Shown: positions 26,105 through 37,636 of the stretch, one piece after another
Numbering within the stretch: position 1 is the first letter of the stretch
Layout of the letters: each line of letters begins with the position of its first letter
NCBI GenBank assembly: GCA_949318235.1
Contig: OX439137.1
Coordinates: forward strand, 3,674,289 to 3,738,288
DNA from: Ecdyonurus torrentis
Lineage: Eukaryota > Arthropoda > Insecta > Ephemeroptera > Heptageniidae
Direction of reading: 5' to 3'
Length of the DNA stretch: 64,000 nucleotides
Notes under the pieces: model-generated
The model's input: the letters and a program-made list of their open reading frames with translations, nothing else
Database searches by the model: none
What the model was told of the DNA's origin: nothing
Translations under genes and position numbers: made by a program

Positions 26105-26235
26105 ATCTTGCACGGTGACTCCTACCCCCTTTTAACATTTTGGAGATACGTACCTTATTTTAATGAATAATTGTGCAAAATTGCAGATTTTTTCTTAAAC
26201 AATTTATTAGCCAGCTGATTTCCCCGCTTTAAAAA
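26105..26235 (-). repeat. Fragment of MITE-like family Y
   Basis: GCACGGTGACTCC, TTTTGGAGATACGTACCTTA and TGTGCAAAATTGCAG are the inverse of 45240-45330. It sits just before the acceptor of the exon at 26280, so probably within its intron. Confidence 0.55.
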
Positions 26236-26279
26236 ATACATATTGTGCTATATTTAACACACATGTATATATATAACAG

Positions 26280-26428
26280 ATTACGACGGTTCAGGAGCCA
26301 TTCCATCACAAGTGGACCTTATGTTAAATTGCCCAACTATTCCGAATGATCCACCTTCGTGTACAGGAAGTCTCGCTGTGCAAGACTGTTATAGCCTGAC
26401 CATAAGAATGTATAACTACAAATGTTAA
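26280..26428 (+). CDS. Terminal coding exon of an unidentified host gene
   Basis: The acceptor ATATATAACAG ends at 26279. The frame entered in phase 1 encodes about 49 residues beginning YDGSGAIPSQVDLMLNC and ending RMYNYKC, then TAA at 26426-26428. The other frames contain stops. Codon composition is clearly less AT-rich than the surroundings. Four cysteines (residues 18, 28, 37 and 49 of the exon) with prolines and polar residues suggest the C-terminus of a secreted or lumenal disulphide-bonded protein. I do not recognise the family, and no earlier exon was found in the 5 kb upstream, so only the 3' end of the gene is visible. A downstream poly(A) signal supports the direction. The tract before the acceptor is weak in pyrimidines, so the exact boundary could shift. 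Confidence 0.6.
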
Positions 26429-27003
26429 TTAAATACATGAATCATATTGAGAAGTGAAGACTGGAAATCAATGTACGATCCCTACAAGAGCCGACGGCTT
26501 CACCTGGCTTCTAGAGGCATCCGGAGCTTTTCACCTCTTCCTTTTCATTCTACAGCACAAAGTATACCGTGCATCATGCATACTTGGCAAGAATGTGAAA
26601 CCTTAGAATTGCTGCTTTTTAGACACAAGAACACCATGTCCCATCTGCAAAGGTCATGAGCTAAGTTTTTGTATTTAGGTTTTTAGCACGCAGTAAGGGC
26701 AAGGGTCATTTTACTTTATTATTATAGCACTAATATTATTATTATAGTCCGATGCACTCACAGAAAACATCGTGTTTTTAATCAACGTGACTAGAGATTC
26801 AAGTGACTGAAGTTATTAAAGGAAATGACCAAAGGTAGTAAACAGATTACAAGCGATAAAGGTATATCTAGGAGTATTGTATTGAATGACATTCTTGACC
26901 AAGTTTGGAACATACGCTTCTTATATCAAGTGATTCATTTGTGAGCTTCATAGTATTTTATATTTTATGTAAAAAAAAAAATAAAGTTGGAGTAAGCTAC
27001 TTG
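26429..27003 (+). other. Probable 3' UTR of the same gene
   Basis: Moderately GC-rich DNA continues to about 26665, with an alternative acceptor (CCTCTTCCTTTTCATTCTACAG ending at 26551) followed by another 34-codon open stretch to TGA at 26657. AATAAA at 26980-26985 lies upstream of a GT-rich TTGTGTGCC element at 27000. A 70-codon frame (26447-26659) crosses the region, but it starts after the stop of the exon and is not supported as a gene. Confidence 0.45.
26980..26985 (+). terminator. Poly(A) signal AATAAA
   Basis: Canonical hexamer about 550 nt after the stop codon at 26428, with a GT-rich downstream element at about 27000. Confidence 0.55.
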
Positions 27004-27084
27004 TGTGCCTTCAGTATTGAAATATAGATATACACACGAATTTTATATAATAAAACTTAGTACGTTTGCTTATTCAATCTTGTA

Positions 27085-27125
27085 TTCTAAATTATAAAAA
27101 AATAAGTGCATAGGGGCTTTAATAA
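27085..27125. repeat. Right-end fragment of the 31.7-kb hairpin MITE
   Basis: TATTCTAAATTATAAAAAAA followed by TAAGTGCATAGGGGCTTTAA matches the right arm at 32067-32107. Confidence 0.6.
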
Positions 27126-27624
27126 TATTTCTCTATACATGTATCTTTAAAGTATGGTATACCATTATTTTAGTTACTATAGTATTATGACATACTTGGA
27201 CTATAAAATACTGTTTTTTAAAAGGTGTGAGAAGACTATATAATAATTGGGTTTATCAGTTTAGTGGTCTCTAAGTAGAAACTAATTTCTTTTATCATTA
27301 TTAAGTCTGCGTTTATACAAGTTTCATTACATTTTTTTGAATGCATATGAAAAGCTAAAATAAATATATATATACGTGCATCATATATTTGCAGTATATA
27401 AATGAATTTTGTGCACATTTTCCATTTAGAAAATTAAGTAACAGTAACAAAAAAACATAAAGTTGAACCAAAATTTGAAAAAAGTATATTGAACCATTTA
27501 TAGTGTTTTAAAATTGATATTATAAAAATTATAAGAATTGATGCCAAAACTTTTTTTTTTTTTTTTTTTTGAGTTAGCTAAATGTATTTTGTAGCGAATG
27601 TCCAGACATCCAGCTGTCGCAAAA

Positions 27625-27719
<95 letters not shown>

Positions 27720-27721
27720 AT
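27625..27721. repeat. (AT)n microsatellite
   Basis: About 45 AT units with one slip near 27710. Poly-T at 27550-27570 precedes it. Confidence 0.96.
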
Positions 27722-28199
27722 AAAAAATGAAATAAATAAAATGCTCTGCAATGCAGCAAAACTTTTGGAATAAAAAAATTAATGCTTTCAAAAATTTGTG
27801 TTCCTTTTTTATATTGGATTTCAAATCATCTACGAAAAAAAAGAAAAATGTACACAATATACATGGAAAGAGGATTATATATTTATATAATTTTTTTACT
27901 GTTGTGTAAAGTGAAGAAAGTGTTCTGAATCTCCCTTCAATAGAAGACTTGAAATATGAGGCTTAGTGAAAAAATAAGCTCATAGCCCAAGTATAGTATA
28001 AAAAAAAACTACTAGCAGACGATTTTGTGTCTCTGTCTTCATTCAACGTGTTACACGAATAAAATAGGCTACGTAATGATTATGATAGCCTAATGTAGCA
28101 ACATTTTATGTATAAAATCATAATTTACTATAGTATATTATACCACTGGCATAGTAGTTAACATGTTCAGCATAATTACTTACACGTATCTGCCAAAAC

Positions 28200-28330
28200 A
28201 ACGCCTTTCCCGCCAAAAGCTGCATCCGGAGTGCTAAACCAATCAGAGAGCGTGTTATAAACCTACCAGCCAATCACAGTTGACTTTACATAGCTAATTA
28301 CACTGCATCCTCTTGAATTAGTATTGGGAG
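28200..28330. other. Segment with two CCAAT boxes
   Basis: AAACCAATCAGAGAGCG (about 28237) and AGCCAATCACAGTTG (about 28269) in a GC-richer patch. Could be an old promoter or a repeat remnant; no gene start follows. Confidence 0.3.
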
Positions 28331-28502
28331 AATTGTACGTTATTACAAAATGACAACATTTCTGCTCTAGAGTTTATTTTATTATTATTTATTGTTATTT
28401 ATTTTTTCCGTGCACCCGAAAAAAAAACCTTACATAATCTATATTGTGTTTATATATCATACAGCATAATATTTTGCTATATTTAAATAGCATAAGTATT
28501 AT

Positions 28503-28971
28503 GACGTAGAATACTTTGAACAAAAAACATGTCTAATATCCTAACATACTTAAATATCAACGTTGATTTGGCCGGAGTCATTGATTTATAATTTATTTTA
28601 GATTTCATAAAATGACAGATGCGGGTTTATGACGTCACAGCTTACCTGTTTCCACGCGCATGAACTAACGTCACTATATACCAGGTATTCCAGCCCCATA
28701 AGAAATTTCAAATTTTATTTTCATTGTTGAGAGGTTATGATTGCCATTTAAATGCATGTTATTTTAGTGAGGTTTTTAACAATACAGAAATAATTCGGTC
28801 AGAATACCTGGTATATAGGGACGTTAGCGTGAACCAGTGAACTGTGACTTTATGAACTCGCATCTGCCATTTCGTGAATGGAAAATAAATTAGAAATCAA
28901 TGACTCCTGCTAAATAAACGTTTATTTAGGAGGATATTAGAAAATATTTTTGTTCAACGTGTTCTACACCT
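28503..28971. mobile_element. MITE family M3, copy 2, carrying a nested element
   Basis: Outer ends GTAGAATACTTTGAACAAAA / TTTTTGTTCAACGTG followed by TTCTACACCTTTAA. The left arm has TTGATTTGGCCGGAGTCATT. It is interrupted at 28680 by the 131-bp element described separately. Confidence 0.82.
28681..28811. mobile_element. Nested 131-bp inverted-repeat element
   Basis: Exact termini CCAGGTATTC / GAATACCTGG, with TATATA immediately outside both ends (28675-28680, 28812-28817), inside the loop of M3 copy 2. The target duplication may be TA, TATA or TATATA. No second copy in the window. Confidence 0.82.
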
Positions 28972-29355
28972 TTAAGTTGTACAACCATACTCGTTTCACT
29001 TTGTAATATAATTATTTTTACATGTAAATAGGATGTTGAAGAAGTATCGACTAAGAATTTTCTTTCTCGGTGCTGTTGTTTATACTGTCAGTTTTACTGA
29101 ACTATAAAACTTTTGTTTTCCTAACTTTCAAACAATGTAACTACAAATTATTATTTTTCATTCAATTGACTTTAAACCCAGGAAAAAAATGAAAAAAATA
29201 AAAAAAAAGCTTTGAGCCCTAATATGCTACAGTAAAAATTGAGACATAACAATAAAAATTCATAATTTATCCTCAGTTATTAGATTCTTCATTTCCCCAT
29301 AAGAAAGCATGTTAAATCAAGACTGCTAGCACTTCGTTATAGTATTATTGACTTG

Positions 29356-29359
<4 letters not shown>

Positions 29360-29441
<82 letters not shown>
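29360..29441. repeat. (AT)n microsatellite
   Basis: About 40 AT units. The DNA from 28975 to 29355 shows no gene. Confidence 0.96.
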
Positions 29442-29443
<2 letters not shown>

Positions 29444-29559
29444 CAGACAATTATTTTCTTTAATTTACAATCCTTTCTTTATGTATTTCTTTATTCAAAC
29501 GTGTTTGATTCACTAAAAAAAGCAAAAGCAAAATTTAAATCAAATCTTGTACATCGTTG

Positions 29560-29690
29560 TACAATGTTGTATTTATTGTATTAACGATTATGACGCCATA
29601 AAATGCTGATAATTTAACGACAAAAACGTAAATGACGTCACAAGCGTTGGAAGTATAGGACTAAAATAAAAACCAACATTAATTTACGCC
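29560..29690. repeat. Partial hairpin MITE family V
   Basis: TTATGACGCCATAAAATGCTG, AACGTAAATGACGTCACAAGC and GCGTTGGAAGTATAG follow the left arm of 7403-7678. Confidence 0.65.
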
Positions 29691-30074
29691 GTTGTGACTG
29701 CAGTCTATTTTTGAATGGTTATATATCTTTACTAAATATGAAAAATATTTATATCTTTCCTTTTTTTTTTCTTTACAAAAAATGATCTTTGGCATAATGC
29801 AAACTGATATCTCCTTCATTTCCTTTTTAATTTGCATATAAAAAGAAAAATACTTGAGGGATGAATAGTTATTTTTTGTGTTGTATTGACTTGTATAGAG
29901 TATAAGATGATTGATGGTATTGAATATTACAGAAATTTGCATATTGCATTTTATTTACTTTATGCTTCATTATCCCTATAGCACTAAAAATAAAAAAATA
30001 TAATATAATGATAATAAATCCAACCTAATACAGTTTTGCAATTTTTAAATTATCTCGACTTTAACGTTGTTCTC

Positions 30075-30562
30075 TTAAAACAATAGACCACATGAAACAA
30101 AATGTGCTTTTTAATGATTAAATACACGAAGAGAATAACCCGATTTAAAATAAATGAAGTGCAAACCAACATGCAAATTATCATAACTGAAAGTTGAGTT
30201 GGTTTCACTCAAGTTTCAGTTATGAAGATTCAAAAACTTGAGTTAGTTCGTACTTCAGTTATTTTAACTCGGGTAATTCTCTCCGTGTACAAACAAAATA
30301 AGATCTCCAAAACTTATGATTTTTTTTTTACCAGAATGTAAATATGGCCCAATCTCAAGAGAGCGTGATAATACTGTAAAGTATTTGATTTGCGTGAATA
30401 TTTCTATTTCTGATTTCAGAAACATGCAAAAATAATTATAAAAATTTTGTGCTGATTGCATAAAATGAAATTTTGTGATCACTTCTACAGGTACTATTGT
30501 TATTTATGTAAGTCCTATCACGTGATTTGTGATATAAATGATTATGTTTTCTTATGATTTAA
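30075..30562 (+). mobile_element. MITE family M1 interrupted by another MITE
   Basis: TTAA at 30075-30078, left end ACAATAGACCACATG, right end near GATTTAA at 30559. M1 sequence breaks at 30123 and resumes at 30289. Confidence 0.78.
30124..30288. mobile_element. Nested MITE, ACACGAAGAGAA type (family D)
   Basis: ACACGAAGAGAATAACCCGA / TCGGGTAATTCTCTCCGTGT with few mismatches. Inner words ACTCAAG/CTTGAGT also pair. 165 bp inside M1. Confidence 0.78.
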
Positions 30563-30599
30563 TCATTTAACGGACATGACTTCACAATGTTAACTATAA

Positions 30600-31697
30600 A
30601 AAAAAAATGACGTCATAATTAATACCAAAATATAAATCAGCACTAAAACTTTTCATGTTTTAATATTCAATATTTTTATATTGTTGCATCATTAACCGTC
30701 ATGACGTCACTAAAATCATACTTTAGGCCCATATAACAGTATGCACTTCTTGTTGTTGTTATTTGTTCTTATTATTATTACTTTTTTTTATTATTATTAA
30801 GTTATATTTGACAAGACCAATGCTTGTTGTAACTTTGATTGTTACTATAAACTGCCAGGGTCAATAAAGATTATTATTCTTATTAAATTAATTCACACAT
30901 AAGTTACAGTCATCCTGAATTGATTGATACGTGGTTTTGATCGTTAAATTAATTATAATTGGTATTCATTTTTTTTTTGAAATTGTAATATGACAGTTAT
31001 AGTTAGAACATATCATAGTTATATATGTATAATTATCATAGTATAACATAATATCACGATTTTCAGATATAATTAAAAATATACTTAATAAACGCAAAAA
31101 TTAAAAAATCGCACAAATACAATCGATTACACAATTACAATCGATTCAAGTCAATGCTTACTTCAAGAATATACAAAAAAATTACCCCCTAAAGTCCCTA
31201 AAGTTTAACTAGACCCTTGCTACAAAAAAAAAAAAAAAAAGTTTACCAAAAAAATGTTCCTTTATTATTATTATTTTTTTTTTTTTAACTTTTGTCTGAA
31301 GTACTCTGTTTTTTCATTGGTATAGAAATGATAACCCAAAAAGAGGCAAAAATGCTATTAAAATTGCTTTATAACACAGCTTTAATTTTTTCCAACTTTA
31401 ATAGCAAATATAATCCCGTTTTTTTTTATATATATATATATATCCAGGAGGGGAGAAATGGCGAGATAAAAAAGCATATCTTTGAAAGTTAAAAAGTCTA
31501 AAATTTTATTATAATTTAAAATTTCATGCTCTGGATAACTCTTATAATTTATATGATTTTGTAAATTTATGATAGGTGGGTCAGAAAACAAAACCATAAT
31601 TTTTAAACACGCATTTTTGTTATAACATTCTCAACCGTTAAATTTACTGCCGTTATAATATGGTCCAATTTCTATCTCTATATTATTGGGAACAGGT
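30600..31697. other. AT-rich DNA, no gene seen
   Basis: Two isolated TGACGTCA sites (30608, 30701), the second in a family V-like scrap. Poly-A at 31225-31240, an A/T-rich block and (TA)7 at 31429. AATAAAGATTATTATTCTTATT near 30864 resembles a LINE 3' end without a coding part. Confidence 0.45.
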
Positions 31698-31701
31698 TTA
31701 A

Positions 31702-32103
31702 AGCCCTTGTCAACTTACTTTTTATCATTTACGTAGAATACTGGACTGACAATTACCATACCTTAATATACATGAATTAGACACCATCACGTTGATTTTG
31801 TATTTATTTTCGTTTATTTTCCTTTTTGCGGTTATATCACGTATCTGACGTCACAATGTACCGCCACCAATCACAGTCACCGCTCTGGTCACGTGATAAA
31901 TTTAAGTCCCTCCCTCAAGTTCTTTACCCCTATCACGGCCCCATCGGTACATTGTGACGTCAGATACGTGATATAACAGTCAAAATGAAAATAAATAAAA
32001 ATAAATACAAAATCAACGTGATGGTGTCTAATTCATGGATATTAAGGTATGGTAATTATCAATCTAGTATTCTAAATGATAAAAAAGTAAGTTGACAAGG
32101 GCT
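31702..32103. mobile_element. Long hairpin MITE, TTAA-flanked (family H)
   Basis: Arms of about 150-170 bp: AGCCCTTGTCAACTTACTTT at the left and its complement at the right. TTAA at 31698-31701 and 32104-32107. TGACGTCA in each arm (31839 region and 31956). The loop carries CACCAATCACAG and TCACGTGA words. A right-end fragment lies at 27085. Confidence 0.9.
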
Positions 32104-32402
32104 TTAAATAAATTATTACGTGATCCCTCCTATCATACGTATTATTCTAAAATTAACGACATTTATTGAAATGAATTATTTATGAATGTGTTTCAATATG
32201 TTTAATTTTCAATCAAATCTAATAATGTTTAATGTAAAATGTATTAGCTTTCTATTTGTTTGCTAAATAATAAACATATGCTGTCTTATGATGAAATATT
32301 TTTTCATTTTGTATTTTTGTAGAAACACACGAAAAATAGGTCCAAATTTATTTATTTTATATTTTTCTACAAAATAAAATAATAATAGTAATAAAACATG
32401 TA

Positions 32403-32811
32403 AAAAATTATCTAAAAAGCTACTATTTAGACTTTTTTATATAGTAAATTTGTCAATACATACAAAGTTTTTTAAGATGTAAAGAGTTATAGGCGTAGAA
32501 CACTTTGAACAAAAAAGTTGTGTAGTATCCTAAAAAACCTGAAAATAAACGTTAATTTGGCCGGAGTCATTGATTTTTAATTTATTTTCCATTCATAAAA
32601 TGCTACTGGCGGTCACTGACGTCACAGCTTGCTTGGTTTACACAAATTTTTGTTCAAGGTATTTTACGCCTTTAACTATTTACCGCTGAAGAAATTACGT
32701 TTATATTAACGAGTTACTGTTTAAACTGTTTTCAAACAAGTTATTGGTTTTTTGTACTGAAGAGTTACCTCTATGTAACTGAATAATTTCTTAAATTTAC
32801 GTTTTCCGTGT
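32403..32811. mobile_element. MITE family A, copy 4, with nested M3
   Basis: Family A sequence from TTATCTAAAAAGC to TTTTCCGTGTA, broken at 32490 and resumed at 32672. Removing the insert restores the GAGTTAACTATTTACC text of copy 2 at single-base resolution. Confidence 0.85.
32491..32671. mobile_element. MITE family M3, copy 3, nested, TTAA target
   Basis: AGGCGTAGAACACTTTGAAC to GTATTTTACGCCT, 181 bp with most of the second arm deleted. Bordered by TTAT (32487-32490, one change from TTAA) and TTAA (32672-32675). The empty site GAGTTAACT in other A copies shows the target was TTAA. Confidence 0.85.
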
Positions 32812-32821
32812 AAGTGTAGTA

Positions 32822-32977
32822 ATTGTTTCTGTGGTGGTGTCTGTGAATGGTCTGGTTAGCAAAGATTGGTTGACAGCAAAAGACAAATTGAACCTCGAGA
32901 ACAGGCATTTAAGTGTCATGCAGAAAGCTGCAGTTCTTGGCACAGCTAACATCGTGCGCACAGTGCTTAGTTTGTGA
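32822..32977 (+). pseudogene. LINE endonuclease-domain C-terminus, 5'-truncated copy
   Basis: 52 codons encode the end of the same protein as 62322-62876, including SVNGLVSKDWL and AAVLGTANIVR, ending in TGA at 32975. Truncation at 32822 removes the catalytic residues. It begins right after the end of MITE A copy 4. A dead 3' fragment of an R2/Dong-type non-LTR retrotransposon. Confidence 0.8.
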
Positions 32978-33108
32978 TCCCTCTTTTTTGACACTTGCAG
33001 TTTCTATCAGATAATTGGTACTGGATTATTCTCACCTTTACCATGAATCAAGTAGGATTCCGGTGTTTATATATAGAAGAAAGAAAAGAGCACATAATAA
33101 TAAAATAG
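32978..33108 (+). mobile_element. 3' UTR of the R2/Dong-type LINE
   Basis: Matches 62877-62998: GATCCCTCT, TGGATTATTCTCACCTTTAC, GAATCAAGTAGGATTCCGG and AGAAGAAAGAAAAGAG, ending in CATAATAATAAA. Confidence 0.8.
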
Positions 33109-33176
33109 AAATAAACAAGAAATCACATTTTTTTAGAGTAATTTCTTTTTCATTTAGTCTTCCTTTGTATTACAAT

Positions 33177-33398
<222 letters not shown>

Positions 33399-33940
33399 TA
33401 CAATACAACCAAAATACGTAAACAAAACAATATAGTAAATCAATCAAGCAAATAATTTGAATTCAAAGTATTCATTGTTTTTCAGTGTGGTAAATGAACC
33501 TCAGACATGTTTTTCTCCGTGTATTTATATGAAAAGCAGCATGTCACATATTATACATACATATATATAAGTAGATGCAATGTCGCAATAAATGTCAACG
33601 ATATATTGTGCAATTTACGAACATACATACAGTGTTTAATTATCCTAGTGATGTTACATACATACATACACGAGACGTATACAATACAATAACATAATGT
33701 GTGTGAATAACTGAGTTATTGGTTGACATCTATAGAGATATGAGAGAACGGAATTTGGATCATTTATATTGTCATCACAACTCGGGGGTATTAAATTAAT
33801 GTTGCCTGGTGATGAAAAATACTTGAATTTTATAAAATATGGTCTCAAAATATGTTTCTTTATAAAATAGCGTCATTGACCTGGCTCGGTGGAGTTTCTT
33901 ACCAAAAATTTATGTAATTAAAAAAATGCAATACTTATTT

Positions 33941-34214
<274 letters not shown>

Positions 34215-34719
34215 TACTTATTGAACACAATATTGAACTACATTAAAACTAATCTAATGTTAAAAAAGACTAAATATAATGACATAAAACGAAGTTACTT
34301 ATAAAATATTTAAAGATAAAAATATACTTAACGTTGACAAGACGTCTCTATAAAATAAAAAAGTTTTATGAACAAAAGTGTTGTTTTATTAACACAAGAG
34401 TATTATAAAATTAATTAATTTTTGAGTTTTTATGCCTTGAGAGAAAAAGAGATTATTAAATTTTAAACTTTTACTTGTAGCTCTCATTATTAAAAATATT
34501 TTTCACTTTAAGTTGTTATAAAAAGTAAATATTTAGAATTAAGATTTTAATTTTTTACTATTGCAGCTCTTACTAGTAAAAAGTTGTTTCAAACACTGAG
34601 ATAATTAATGTTTGCTATAAGAATTTATTGAAATTATTTATTATCAAATAATTATAAAAATATCAATATAAAAAATATTTATTTCATTCGTTTCTCCTAC
34701 AATCAGTATACAAAAGCTT
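34215..34719. other. AT-rich DNA, nothing recognised
   Basis: No coding frame of note, no repeat shared with the rest of the window. Confidence 0.5.
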
Positions 34720-34905
34720 TGATCGATGTGATTGCACTGACCAGCCTGCCTAGATGTTTCCACGGTTTCTCTAGGCTGTCATGGCGAATGCTGGGCTGTG
34801 TACTTAGACCGTGGGCCGGCCTGTGTGTGCTTTTCCATTAATTGGAAAGTCCTTATTTGTCGATAAGACAATGTCTTGACTGGGACTGGGATGAGTGTAG
34901 TACGA
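34720..34905 (+). mobile_element. Diverged SINE central domain and tail
   Basis: GATGTTTCCACGGTTTCTCTA, GGCGAATGCTGGGCTG and GACCGTGGGCCGGCC align in order with the central domain of the SINE at 12127. The tRNA head is missing, and the tail ACTGGGACTGGGATGAGTGT differs. Confidence 0.65.
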
Positions 34906-34911
34906 TAACAC

Positions 34912-35145
34912 ACACGGAAAACAAATTAGTACTAATAGCAGGTACATGAACCTGTAGTTTTCACTTGAATGTTCACTTGAATGTGGACCAGGTAGTTATA
35001 AAACTACAATACCACTTAATCTAAGTGAGTCACACCTTTATTGTTGCACAGTGCACCTGCATTAGGTATTATTGTAGTATAATAATACCTGTGTTCTAGG
35101 CTAGGTTATATGTCTATTGTTAGTATTAAAATTGTTTTTGCGGGC
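34912..35145 (+). mobile_element. MITE family C, copy 2
   Basis: ACACGGAAAACAAATTAGTA to TTTTTGCGGG. Interior CAGGTACATGAACCTG (a 16-bp near-palindrome), CCACTTAATCTAAGTGAGTC and GTGCACCTGCATTAGG. Confidence 0.8.
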
Positions 35146-35349
35146 AATATGGCAAGGAAAAAAAAGAAGTTACGTACTACGAAAATACTACTTTAATATG
35201 CCACTTCACAGAAACAATTTTTAAGAAACTTGAAGAGGAGCCGCCGTAGCATAGATCAGAAAATTTCAACTTATGCAACCCGCACAACATTTTCATATTA
35301 CTAATTTATTTGTTCACTTCTGGCGTCAAGAAAAAGGAATAATCACACA

Positions 35350-35560
35350 AATAATAATAATAATAAGTAACTTTATTAAGGCGTTGTGAGGGCTTGACAG
35401 CCCTATGTTACAAAACCTTGACCACAACATTACATGAGAAAAATACATAAGCAAAGAAAAAATAAGAACTGCAAACAGAAAACAATAATGTTATCCAATA
35501 ATACGCAATAAATCATAATATTTATACATTCACATTTCCTTTTAATTTATAATACTATAG
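35350..35560 (-). mobile_element. 3' end of a second LINE/SINE family, minus strand
   Basis: On the minus strand the element reads ...AGGGCTGTCAAGCCCT (a 6-bp-stem hairpin) CACAACGCCTTAATAAAGTT and then a (TTA)n tail. A second copy at 63003-63110 has the same tail. The 3' hairpin plus AATAAAGTTA-(TTA)n is LINE-like. No coding part retained. Confidence 0.65.
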
Positions 35561-35579
35561 ATGCATATAATTTTTTTTT

Positions 35580-35717
<138 letters not shown>

Positions 35718-35875
35718 TTTTTTTAGCATACTTTACAGTTTTTTCACGCTCTCTTGTGGTGGGGCCTCATTAACATTCTGGTAAAAATTGTCATCATTTA
35801 TGGATATTCCATTTTTGTGTTTCAAAAACACATCCGCATGTGTACATTATTTTACGTGATCTATATGGCTTTAAA

Positions 35876-36660
35876 ATAAATTCAGAAGACAATTTTTATC
35901 GACATAAGATTAGACTTCTTCTCCCATATAATACAAAAGTGTAATTAATCCTTTAGTGTATAGATTCCCAATTTAGCACACACACACACTCTTACAATGA
36001 GGTGAGAAAAGATTTAAGTGGCAAAAGGCTCACATTACAATTTTGGCAAACTCCCAAACTATATACTTGAAACAACGTAAAATTTCCTTTTTATACTTTA
36101 CTACATCTAGCTATTGTTTTTAATGTGAAAAGAAAAAGGGGAGTTGAAAATTTAAAGTTACATTATCTATGGCCAGCTTCATATTACAAGCCCAGGAGAA
36201 TTGCCTGGGGACTTTATCAAAACACTTAAATTTAAATTTCAAACTTCACTTTTTTTTTCTCACATCTTATATAAAAAAAAAATTTTTAGATCGATTTTTT
36301 TTAAACAAACTTTTTTAAAAGTTAATTTTTTTGTATAAGATGTGTTAAAAATGTGTCATTTCTCATATTTTTGAATGTCAAGAACTTTTTCTTATTATTA
36401 TTATTTTTAAATTATTGCTACACTAAGAAAATATTTACGTAGTGGCAATCCAATCTTTAATATAATAACCCATATTATTTACAGGTACTGGAATTTATAT
36501 CATTGTATTTCAAATGTCATAAAAATAGGGGTTATTATTTAAATATCTGAACTAGGAGCCGTATCCCATTAACTTTTAATATTCATTGGTGTTTATTAAG
36601 AAAAAAAAAATGAAATACAGCAATCACTTATAAAAATGGATTAGTGAGAAGTTGAATAAG
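35876..36660. other. AT-rich DNA, no gene seen
   Basis: Nothing recognised beyond short A and T tracts. Confidence 0.45.
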
Positions 36661-36665
36661 GGATT

Positions 36666-36890
36666 AGATGGGAGAGTGTGTAGTTGAGTGGGTGGTTGAG
36701 TGGGTGGTGTATTTAGTGGGTGAGTGAGTAAGTGGGCGGGTGGGTGGGTGAGTTAGGGAGTGAGGGTGAGGGGGATGTAGGTGAGTGAGGGGGATGTACG
36801 TGAGTGGGGGAGTGTGTGGGTGAGAGGGCGGGTGTGGGTAGCTGAGTGAGGAGTGGTTGGGTTGGGTGAGTAGGTGCATGGAAAAAAAAG
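36666..36890 (+). repeat. G-rich degenerate minisatellite
   Basis: Irregular GTGAGTGGGTGG-type units. The + strand is almost C-free and carries many GGG runs; the - strand is (CCCAC)-like. Proline/histidine/threonine-rich frames on the minus strand follow from the repeat. Quadruplex-prone. Confidence 0.88.
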
Positions 36891-36904
36891 TAAAAATAAT
36901 GCAA

Positions 36905-37075
36905 CTCATTTTCATCACAATTTATTCAATACAGTATAATTAAGCTATACTGAATAATAACTGTTACATAACATAAATATTATATTGTGCAGTATGTAGC
37001 TCTAATTTAGTTCTAATTATGCTATAATTATATAAATCGAGCATAAATTACGTAATTTATTATTTTTCGTGTGAG
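36905..37075. repeat. MITE family B, partial copy
   Basis: ACTCATTTTCATCACAATTTA, repeated AGCATAAAT-type words, and TTACGTAATTTATTATTTTTC followed by GTGTGA. Confidence 0.65.
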
Positions 37076-37384
37076 TGCTGCTAAAAACTACCCAAAAATC
37101 TATGGGGAATCGCCATATTTTCCATGGAAAACCCCCCGTATAGCAACCTCTTGCTTTCTACAGTAATTCGTTTAAAATTTATTTGAAATATTCTTTCCAT
37201 CGAAATATAGGACAGTTTTTTTTTGGAATGAGTAAGAGCATTATATATTTAATAACTAATTAATTAATAAGTGCGTCAATTATTTTGTCGTTGTTTGAAA
37301 TTTATATAAAATTCGTACAATATACGCACAAAATGTTATTTAAAATATTTACAATGCTAATGCTTACGGACTTAATTCTAAAGT

Positions 37385-37636
37385 TTAAATTCAAATTCAA
37401 TTTCAAAATTTCTTTATTTCTCTCTTTCCTTCAATCGTATACAAATATACATTGTATTCGTCAAGGTTAATTAACAGACAGAAAAAGTCAAAACACTTAC
37501 ATACTATAATATGCACAAACTTGGTGCTACTTTTAATTTCATAATTTATATTAAAAACAATAAAACATAGCTGTGGGCTCACTCTAGGGCCCTGACGTTG
37601 TCAACAATTATTTATTACATATACACACACTATCAT
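37385..37636 (-). mobile_element. LINE 3' UTR and tail, minus strand
   Basis: Inverse of 14675-14940: tail as TTCAAATTCAATTTCAAAATT, then CGTATTCGTCAAGGTTAATT and GGGCTCACTCTAGGGCCCTG. Confidence 0.78.

Noticed and set aside
36664..36918. Proline/threonine/histidine-rich minus-strand frames, mucin-like
   Set aside because: Follow from a degenerate G-rich minisatellite. No signal peptide, no flanking exon.
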